DNA of 29,889 nt, from contig QZLH01000046.1 of the NCBI GenBank assembly GCA_003833135.1, positions 91,548-121,436 of the forward strand, written 5' to 3'. Both the position numbers and the translations under genes were made by a program. Shown one piece after another: positions 20,528 to 28,856 of this stretch. Below the pieces are notes generated by a model. The model did no database searches, was not told the origin of the DNA, and saw only the letters and a program-made list of their open reading frames with translations. This DNA is from Oehlia diaphana. Its lineage: Eukaryota > Glomeromycota > Glomeromycetes > Glomerales > Glomeraceae. Position 1 is the stretch's first letter; every line of letters begins with the position of its first letter.

Positions 20528-21236
20528 GGAATAAGTTCTTACTGTATTTACATAGACGAAGAAGTTGTGCGATCGATCAAGAGGAAACAAGGTTTGAAAG
20601 AACGAAGCGAAGTTAAATCATGGGCGATGAAGACGAATAACTTCTTGGTGCTGAGTCAGAAAATCATCAGTATGGCGGAACAAAGTGAAATAATGCACGA
20701 ATACACCACGCTCAATGATGATTTCACAAAAAGGCTCAAGGACGATAATCGCAAACAAGATGAAAGAGAAGTGGGAAAGAAAAGGCCGATGTTGGAGTCG
20801 CCATCACCGCGAAAACCGAGTCAGAGGAAAAAGGAAGACAAGAAGACAAGGATAAAGAAGAAAGAAGAATTGGGAAATTGGCATCTTATAATCGAAGTCA
20901 CGTGGTTTAGCGTAAAAAATTTTTCCGATAAAAAAAGATGCAAGTTTTTAGCTAGGAGAAATAACAAAAGATAAGGAACTAAATATGAGCTATACACTAG
21001 TTAGCATTTTTTACTAGATTAGTGAGAGCTTCACTTAATTTTAGTTTCTTAGTTTAGTTTAGCTTTATCTTTTAGGTTTTTAGTAGAGTTTTAGTTAGGT
21101 CCAATATTGGTTTAGTTTTTACGGGTTTGTATTTTTTTTTTTTGTATTAGGATAGATTGTGTTATAGAGGTTATCTATCCTTAATAAAGAGATGCGTTAC
21201 ATTATTTTTTTTTTAAAAAAAAGGAATAAGTTCTTA
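20528..21236 (+). mobile_element. Retro-inserted segment with poly(A) and 14-bp target-site duplication
   Basis: GGAATAAGTTCTTA occurs at 20528-20541 and again, identical, at 21223-21236. Between them lie 681 bases that contain an open frame, a non-coding tail, an AATAAA signal at 21183-21188 and an A-run ending directly at the right-hand duplication. This is the signature of target-primed reverse transcription by a LINE: 5'-truncated copy, poly(A) at the 3' end, flanking duplication of about 7-20 bp. The target-site copies are identical, which suggests a young insertion. It is probably the 3' part of a LINE or a LINE-mobilised transcript. It is separate from the reverse transcriptase fragment at 19552, which is on the other strand and older. 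Confidence 0.8.
20542..20974 (+). CDS. Lys-rich ORF within the retro-insert (5' truncated)
   Basis: The frame is open from the start of the insert through EEVVRSIKRKQGLKERSE to TAA at 20972-20974. The first ATG in this frame is at 20627. Visible parts are a helical segment (NFLVLSQKIISMAEQSEIM), then a charged stretch (DDFTKRLKDDNRKQDEREV), then a basic, proline-containing linker (SPSPRKPSQRKKEDKK). No zinc knuckle, nuclease or reverse transcriptase motif is present. The frame crosses the insertion boundary, so the protein is a C-terminal piece of a larger one that begins elsewhere. Being inside a target-site-flanked insert, it is most likely part of a retrotransposon protein or of a retrocopied gene. 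Family not recognised. Confidence 0.45.
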
Positions 21237-21864
21237 TCATGAATCATATGCATAGTCTGCAAAGTCCGTGATAATTCTCCAAATCAGATATATCGATATA
21301 CGCATAATCAATAGGCTATTGCAAATCATGTGATATTCTTTGAGAGAAATTCTTATTTATATCACATGATATCTATTTTTTGTCGAAATAGAAAAAAAAA
21401 TTAAGTAAGAAATTCCATCTATTTAATACTTATTGAATTTATTGAGAAAGGAGACAATGTGAATTTAGCTCAGACCATTTCGCATGATTTACATATATCA
21501 ACAAAATCAAGGGTTGTTTTATTATTATTATTATATGGTTACAATATATTGATCAAAATTATTTTAAGTGTACTAAAATAACTAAAATAATAATTTTTTA
21601 ATTAACTAAAAACGAGATAGGATTTTTCTTTATGAAAAAAAATAAGTACAACAATAAATAGTTGCTATAAAATTGTAGTGATATGTAAATCAATTACGAA
21701 ATGGTAAAATAGGCTCACGTTATTATATATAACGAAAGGTCGAAAGGTCCTTTTTTTATAAAAAAAAAAAAAATTTTTTTGAAAAAATATACTTTTTTTT
21801 CTTTTTTTGTTCTAAAATAAACTTTTTAATTATATCATTTTTTTATTTTTTTTTTTTTAAAAAA
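21237..21864. other. AT-rich spacer with small hairpin and T/A tracts
   Basis: ATCATGTGATAT (21325-21336) and ATATCACATGAT (21359-21370) are perfect 12-base inverted repeats around a 22-base loop. A T-run/A-run block lies at 21750-21785, and a second (21841-21865) runs into the ATG of the next relic. Confidence 0.5.
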
Positions 21865-23239
21865 ATGGCTTTTAACGTGTATTAAAAAATTCTGGAAATA
21901 AAGATCCAGTTACCAGCAACTAATCCTCAACAATCGACAAAACCTTCATCCATATTAGTTGCTGCGGGATTTGCTTTTCAAAACTAATAGCCTAGGAATA
22001 AAATCTTTTTAACAGAAAGGTGAAGGAAGTGATAGTTCCGAAGATGAAGATGACGAAACAACAGGAAGTGACTCAGATGATTCTGTTACTAGAGAGAACC
22101 GGTTAAGCCAAAATCCAATATCCAAAATAATAATAACAAGTTTGTCAATAATAAATGATAATCGAGATGACAAAGCGCCATCTATTCAGATGTTTCCTGG
22201 GGAACGATCCAGGTCAACAACAATCATCACCGCAAGTAAAAAGTCCGACCGTAAAGTTAATCCTAATTTATTATAGAAGGTCAAGGGTTTTACACCTAAA
22301 TTATCTTCTTATATTAATAATAATGCACCTTCTTGTCGATATACAAATACAATGAATGGAGTACAAATTCATTCGATTCTCGTTCGGAAATTATGTATGG
22401 AGGAAGATATAAAGATAAAGTAGTATCTTCTAGGCATATTAACCTATAATTAAAAATCCAAGGTTTAATTCGTCGATAGGAATTCCAAAGACTATGTCAG
22501 ATGTAACTTAGCAATCTAAAGAATGATATCCTTCTTACGGAGAAAATTTAAATCAACGTAAACCAACTGTTGAAAGTACTTCTTATTCTGATACTAGAGT
22601 TATAAATCAACAACAACAACAACATAAACCGAAGGTGAACCACAAAGGAAAGTCTCTTCTTTTGCTCAATTGAATAAAGAAGTTGAGGATAATCTAGTAC
22701 AAATGAAGAAGAAAAGAATGAAGAACAAGATGAAGAACAAGATGAAGAGATAAAAGAATTAATTAATATGACAGACGATGAAAATTTTAGAGAAAGGTAA
22801 ATTGTAATTATGTTTCTAAATTCAAATAAAAAGCTTAACAAACATTTTATTTTTTCTTTAGTTACTTGAACTTCACCTTTCTAATAAGGAACTTCTTTCG
22901 TTAAACAAGTCAAACAAATTAGTGAACAATCATCTGGAACTCGAAAACCTTCATCTTTGAGTCATTGATAAAAACTCAAAATAACAACTTGAACATATAA
23001 CTAATCTTGAAAATATAACAATAGATTTAACTACTAAATTATCTGAGCAAGTAACTCAAATTAAAACGATTTAAGATGATGACAATGAAGAAAATAAAAA
23101 GGTTAGTTATTTATTATTAAATAAGCAAATCAAATAAAAAATTTATGAAATATCTATTTCACTTAGACAAAGGCGACATTATTTTATAATCCAAGAAATC
23201 TTCCTCTTCATACTTTACCAAGAATTATATTTGATAGAG
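21865..23239 (+). pseudogene. Decayed multi-exon gene: acidic disordered region and coiled coil
   Basis: ATG 21865 follows a T/A tract like those of F-box genes 1 and 2. Readable pieces in order are LPATNPQQSTKPSSILVAAG, an acidic EGSDSSEDEDDETTGSDSDD, then FTPKLSSYINNNAPS, YPSYGENLNQRKPTVESTSY with a CAA run (22608-22623), an acidic EEKNEEQDEEQDEEIKEL, and MTDDENFRER ending at a GTAAAT donor (22797). The next exon-like block, 22862-23101, has leucine heptads (LLELHLSNKELLSLNKSNKL), expected to form a coiled coil, with three in-frame stops. A third, 23167-23239, reads TKATLFYNPRNLPLHTLPRI and ends at GTGAGT. The two introns are 65 bases each. Frame changes and stops recur throughout, so it is a relic. 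The continuation may be at 24401. Family not recognised. Confidence 0.55.
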
Positions 23240-24400
23240 GTGAGTAGTAATTATATATAATTTAAAGTTTAAATAATAAACTTGTAGATACTAACTAAAA
23301 ATTTATACTTTAATAGTTTATGACGATTTGTTCATTCTTTATTTAGTTATCAAATCACTTCTGTATACTTTTTACATATTTCCAATATTAATCTTTTTTA
23401 GAGTTACAAGAAACTTTTATGAAAAATCAAAGATTAAATTTATAGAAATTACTGCCGAATAAATCAATATTTTATCTATATATATAGAATAGTAGAAGTT
23501 AAATTAGGATTTTTTCTTTGTAAAGGACATTTCTAATACGTTGGCCGGTATTTAGGTTTTTCGCTTAGTCCTAATAAACTTCTCGTAATGACGTAAATTC
23601 ATTAAAGATATTAATAATATTTTAGTCTATGGCGGTCTATTAATTTAATAATAAAAGTATTGTGTTCGTTAATTAATATATTATTTATTAATTTGACAAT
23701 ATTTAATATTTAACTCCAAATAATTTAGAACTTTGTAATATATACTGTATTTAACAAATAAACAAAATTTAAAATATTAGAATTGGGAAATATTTTAAAA
23801 GTGTACATGATTACATTGCCTTATGACTAAATGTAGTGGCGCGATGATACGATTCATTACTTGAATAATTGAATAATTAATTGGAAGTAACGATATTTAC
23901 TTTTTTTTTGCCAAAATTGAATTGAACCAATTAGGGATTAGAAACTTGAAAGATTCGATTTTCAATTCCAACGCCTAAGAAGCAGTAAGAGCCAATATTT
24001 CTTAAAAGCAATTAATTAATTCATTAATCTGAAAATGTTTATCTCTTGGCGTTTTTAAACAATATTTTAAATATAGGTTCATTGTGAATGAGTCTATTGG
24101 CTGACATATAAGGCTCGTATAACAAAAAAATTGTCTTAAAAAGCCTTATAAATTCGTGGCTTTATCAAAAAAAATTCTTAAAATAGGTTTGTTATTAAAC
24201 GTAAAAGTACGAATATTACATGCATTGACGAGCGCTTAGTGAACCCATTTGTTACAATGCCCGCTTAAGTTGTGAACTTTTTTTGTCAATAAATTCAACT
24301 AATTTTAGATTATTTGACTTATCAAATAGAAAAAAAGAAAGGAAAAAAATATATTCCTTTATTTAATATATATAACTAGTGTAATATATATTACAAGATT
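23240..24400. other. AT-rich stretch between two coding relics
   Basis: No coding segment was recognised. It may be a decayed intron or spacer if the relics on either side were one gene. TACTGTA is at 23743. Confidence 0.3.
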
Positions 24401-24839
24401 GTAATCTCGATTCATAAAGAAAAAAATGAAGTAACATTTCTAGTATTTGATAATTCTACCTCCACATCATGGAAAAGAAATATCAAGGAGTTATCTAATA
24501 ACATTTAGTAGGGATCATTCTTCAGTTGTAGGTTGGCCAGTCAATGAAAATAAAATTTGGATGACTTGTTTATACCGAATATAAATCCGAAAAGATTATG
24601 CAAGTTCTAATCATAAACATGTTTTAGTAGAAGTTTCAGAACCTATAATATTTCAAAAAATTATTAATTTAAATTCTGTTGGGCTGGGAATAATATTTAT
24701 TTTGTTAAAGAAATTCCACGTATAGATAAAGGAATATTTTGTAAATGGAACAAATGATTTATTTATGGTATTTGGAATTGATCCGATAGCTCAATTATAT
24801 TCAAATTCTACGGAAAATGGAAGATTAAATAAACGGTAA
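24401..24839 (+). pseudogene. Decayed coding stretch, family unrecognised
   Basis: Protein-like pieces run on the plus strand: VISIHKEKNEVTFLVFDNS, then after a shift FSRDHSSVVGWPVNENKIW, MTCLYRI, a stop, IRKDYASSNHKHVLVEVSEP, then a shifted NIYFVKEIPRIDKGIF, and TNDLFMVFGIDPIAQLYSNS, ending at CG followed by GTAATT, a possible donor. At least two stops and two shifts interrupt it. It lies on the same strand as the coiled-coil relic upstream and could be its 3' part. Confidence 0.45.
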
Positions 24840-25047
24840 TTATTCTGATCTTAAATTAGGATATTTTATAATATCAAAAAAATAATTTATAGCATCACAA
24901 TAGGACATAGCAACAATGACTTCTGAAAAACAATATTTTCTTGATATTAAATTTGATAATTTGCATCCATCAACTGCCACTGATGTAGGTTATCACCACT
25001 AGTCTTTGAACCAATTTCAAATATTAGTATGTGCTTAGAAGTAAGTT

Positions 25048-26046
25048 CTAAACGTTTTGCACGTGGTTGATCAATATAAATTCCACGATTCTCAATAATA
25101 TTATGATCAAAGGATGAAGATGTAGTGAATCATAATAACTTCCCAAAGTCTCCCTATCATACTCGTCACTTGAACATTTTAAATCTTCACTAGGAAGGAT
25201 AGCAATAGATGCCCACCAATCAGCTCCTGGGTTGCAATCTTCAAAGTCAACCATATAAACAGTTGTAATGATAGCAGCAATTGATATATTTTTGTTTACT
25301 GGAGAAGTATTCTTGATTCCAGATCTATATGTCTCGAGCTGCATCCCTTGAGAAATACTAGGAGTATCAAGATCATAAATACGACTAGTACAAGCGTATA
25401 TAGGCTCAAAATTGTCCGAATTTCCGAGTCAAGTATCCATTTATGAAGCAACGTTATTGGCTCAGCTAGTTCAAGATGTGAGGGTGGGTTAAGTTATGAA
25501 CAATTGACAATAAATCTTTATCAAGATTTGAAAACCGAGGGTATTATCGATAGCAAATTGGCGAAGCCAGTCTTTAGTCAAAGAAGTTCAAATTCTAATG
25601 AACGCTGAACTGTAAAAAGTTTCTTGATCCTTCAAGATCTTTGGAATAAGATATCTTTTAAGTGCAATAACATCGCTTCTTCTTTCATACAATCAAGTTG
25701 TTTTGATAGTCAAGTTTTTGAAAAAGAGATTTTTCGATCATTGCTTTAGACTTATCATTCTTTAAACCTTCATAGATTGCATACTTAACAAGTTCGTGCA
25801 ATTTATCATAAGGAACAAAAAAATCATCTTCACGATCCAAAAATTCTTCATCAGGATTATTTAAATTTACATGTACAGCAAGTACAGGTGGTGTTGTTAA
25901 TCTTTGTTAAAGTAGACGTGATGGTTGCTATTGTAATTAACCGTGCGCCCGTAAGGAAATTTTTTATTTTTTTGATTTGCGGGTAGATTCATTTCTTTTA
26001 TAAAACCTTCTGTAAGAGTCTTTGAGTTTACATTCTTCGGTAACAT
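25048..26046 (-). pseudogene. Decayed minus-strand gene, family unrecognised
   Basis: From right to left: MLPKNVNSKTLTEGFIKEMN (from 26046, ending at a stop near 25911); TTPPVLAVHVNLNNPDEEFL and FVPYDKLHELVKYAIYEGLK (25906-25685); a shifted MKEEAMLLHLKRYLIPKIL; TSLTKDWLRQFAIDNTLGFQ; then NFEPIYACTSRIYDLDTP running into the longest frame at 25344-25048 (VYMVDFEDCNPGADWWAS, LPSEDLKCSSDEYDRETL). Three or more shifts and several stops separate them. The charged, helical composition of the middle part and the tryptophan-containing end look like real protein. I cannot name the family, and I cannot prove that all pieces belong to one gene. Confidence 0.4.
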
Positions 26047-26202
26047 GTTTGAGATTGCATTCCCGTTAGGATATTACCCTTATCAGTCTTGTAACTTGTT
26101 CTGAAATAAATAAATGAATGAGTGAATTGTATCATCATTGTTGCCATACAGAATGGACTCAAGGATGGACACGTCTATAGGACAGCATAACACGATAACA
26201 CT

Positions 26203-26635
26203 TTAAGCTCGGCTTGACCGTATGCCACCACAAAACACAGTATGACCTATATATACAGGTACTACCAGACTCAATACGATTGTTAAACCGCGAACTTCAT
26301 CTGAAGTAACAAGTATAGCCATATCATATTTTGCCGTGAAACCACCAGATAAAAGTAGGTTCTCTCAATATTTCATGAAAACATGGGAGCAAGGTACATA
26401 ACCTCTGCTTCTTAACGCAGATAAATACAGTATCTGGAGCCACGGAATGCATCTGTGAAATACCAATGTAATATGTGACCCGTTGCAAGTATGCATTGAT
26501 AACATATCCAACAACTCAACGAAACACTCACTTCACACCATGTACTATAACATTTATCTCCCCAAACTTCTTCTTAACTTCGTATTCTAAAGTATCCCCC
26601 TTCACTTGAGTACTTAGAGTTGTGGTTGTAGACAT
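26203..26635 (-). pseudogene. Two-exon gene relic with one in-frame stop
   Basis: A start codon at 26635-26633 opens MSTTTTLSTQVKGDTLEYEV and KKKFGEINVIVHGV, ending at a GTGAGT donor (exon 26635-26532). The acceptor TTTCACAG places exon two at 26452-26203, giving a 79-base intron. The spliced frame continues as KCIPWLQILYLSALRSRG and YVPCSHVFMKY, meets one TGA, then runs on in the same frame as ENLLLSGGFTAKYDMAILVT and SDEVRGLTIVL to TAA at 26205-26203. The second half contains a hydrophobic run that could span a membrane. A single stop in an otherwise clean spliced frame suggests recent inactivation, a sequencing error, or a wrong intron model. Family not recognised. Whether the minus-strand relic downstream at 25048-26046 is its continuation is unclear. 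Confidence 0.4.
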
Positions 26636-27466
26636 ATTTTTTTTGGTAGTATTTGACAATTTTTTAATTGTAATTTAGAAACTTAAATAAAAGATAAAAT
26701 GGAATCGATATTTTTTATACTTAAATATTTAGCTTTTACATCTCTATTACTATATTATACAAGAAACTTTTTTTGATTGACAATCACAAATCTTTATGGA
26801 AAGTTCGCGTAAACTGAGATTTAAAATTGAACTGCAAACAATACTTTAATAATATATGGACATTATTTGAACAGACAACGCGGAATTCGAAAAATATATT
26901 CGGATGTATTAATTATTATTATAGAAAAAGTTGGTACTTTAAATTATATGATCACAGACTGCAAAACGCGATAATTCGATAATTTGATTGTAACATTTAA
27001 CAGACTATTCTGAATCAACAATACTGCATAGTTTTCATATTCAGAATATTCAGAACCAATATTGGCAATACATTTTTTTAAAAAATCGCGTAAAATATTA
27101 CATAATGTTCAAATATAATCATGGGTAGAATGTTTTTCTGTTTTGAATGTATGATGTAGCAGTATCTACTGACTAAAAGTTATAGTGACTCAGGAAAAGT
27201 TTTAGTAATGGAATGTTACGATAAGTAATGTCACGGGATAATTTTTAGTTTATTTTTAGTTATGTAACATAGAGATATTTTTAGTTATTTAACGATTAGA
27301 TAAAATCGGAAGCTAGCGGTGGGAAAGTGTCTGAATTAAAGGTGGCTTAATAGATAAATACGATCAATAGATAAATTTGGCCGTGAGGCGAGATTGGCCG
27401 GGTAGCAAATCTGTTCGACGCACCAAATTTTTAACGATATATAAAGAACCAATGGTGAAAAGAGTA
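26636..27466. other. AT-rich spacer
   Basis: No gene was seen. A 66-codon frame beginning near 27377 uses a non-ATG start, runs through the minisatellite that follows, and has no recognisable feature. Confidence 0.4.
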
Positions 27467-27520
27467 GGTTGTGTAGGTTGTGTAGTTTGTGCAGTTTGTG
27501 CAGTTTGTGCAGTTCGTGTA
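27467..27520 (+). repeat. 9-bp tandem repeat, six copies
   Basis: Six consecutive units of GKTTGTGYA: two GGTTGTGTA, three GTTTGTGCA and one GTTCGTGTA. The period of nine keeps a reading frame open as a VCA/GCV repeat, but there is no sign that it is translated. Confidence 0.9.
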
Positions 27521-27721
27521 GTTTATATTAAGTTGAAAGATATCAGATATACGGATATTACAGAGCCGACGCAATAATATCGTATTTTGTTTATTAACGA
27601 ATAAACCTGCCGATTTGTTTCCGAATTACTTATACACGTTTTATCATTTTTCATCGTAGTATATATTGTACGTTTAATTTTTTATTATATACTGATACGA
27701 TTGCGTCTCTTTGTTATTTGT

Positions 27722-28306
27722 TCATGAAACTAGTTCTATTCGTTTATGCCATACAGATTTAGCAGTTCCAATAAATGAACTGTATTCATTAAAATGATTA
27801 AGGAAGGTTGAACTAATTGTGTTTGGATTCTGTTCTGGGAAATAGTCACTGAATGTGAAATATAATATCTAGGATTATTTCCGTTAAAAGTTTTCGTCAT
27901 CTGAAATGTCTTGATCATTCGATTCAACGTCTTTAGTCTTTACCTTTTTAATTTTTAGTGTTAGGGGGTTTGCAGATCATCTGATGCTGGCGTATTATCG
28001 ATCGACATATTCGGATTATAAATTGAATGATTTTGTTTGAGGAGTAACATTATACGTTAGATTGAAAGCTGTATCCGAATTATTATTGGGTGTAAAGATT
28101 TCTTGATGATGTGCTTCACTCATAGAAACGTCGTTATCCTGGGTTAGTTTTTTTTGAAGTACTGGAGTCGCCGTAAGTATCGTTAACTATATCAATAATT
28201 AAGCCCTATTGAGTAGCGTTGGGTTGGGGTTAGTTTTGTCATTTAGTTTACTTTTGGACATACTTCTAGTCGTTCTAGTCACGTTACTGGTGTCATTTTT
28301 ACTTGT
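27722..28306 (-). pseudogene. Decayed Ser/Thr/Asn-rich low-complexity gene
   Basis: Minus-strand pieces in order: NDTSNVTRTTRSMSKSKLND, then NDTYGDSSTSKKTNP, QDNDVSMSEAHHQEIFTPNN, LTYNVTPQTKSFNL, NPNMSIDNTPASDDLQTP, VKTKDVESNDQDISDDENF, and DYFPEQNPNTISSTFLNHF running on to SSFIGTAKSVWHKRIELVS and a stop at 27724-27722. The composition shifts from a polar disordered region through a short acidic stretch to a more globular end. Each piece is separated by a stop or a frame change. The open frame at 27736-27927 in another frame is a shadow of the last piece. Family not recognised. Confidence 0.45.
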
Positions 28307-28736
28307 AAAATATCTATTTTATTATTTGGATTTTACTCTTTCTACGTCGCCTATGTAGTTTGAAAGGTTTTTTGAACAAAAACAATAAAATTTATTAATA
28401 GAATATTACGTTTTATATATGTTTTTAAATTATATCATAGACAATAAATGCTTTTTTTAATACGCAGTTCGAAATAAATCACATGACTTTCATGTAGTCG
28501 CAAATTTCCCCCTCAGAAGTCACTTTTTTTTTTGGAACTACGAACCTATAAGTTTGTAGTTTGGGTTAGATTCATTATTAATGAGGAAACAAACAAATAA
28601 ATCAATTGATCTAATCTTGATCTAATCAATAATCTGTCAATGAATAAAGTTTCAATAGTTCGTAATCGAGATTACGATAAATAATAATTGAAAAATTTAA
28701 TAATATATTTATTGATATAAAAGCTAATTTAATACA
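28307..28736. other. AT-rich 3' flank of the ubiquitin-like/ART gene
   Basis: No gene was seen. An inverted AATAAA (TTTATT at 28737-28742), about 115 bases past the stop codon of the minus-strand gene to the right, is a plausible poly(A) signal for it. Confidence 0.35.
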
Positions 28737-28856
28737 TTTATTAGTAAATATAAAAATATGTATAATAACAAATATAATAAATAAAATATATATTTCAGAA
28801 TATAATTTACTTTATAACTTATAATAATATCATAAAAAAAATAAAATATATTACTT

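Noticed and set aside
22548..22841. 97-codon Ser/Phe-rich open frame on the minus strand
   Set aside because: It is the complement of the acidic, GAA/CAA-rich exon of the plus-strand relic.
26203..26635. Restriction-endonuclease-like (Mrr-type) assignment for the two-exon relic
   Set aside because: A first reading in another frame suggested it, but the phase-correct spliced frame does not support the fold's motifs.
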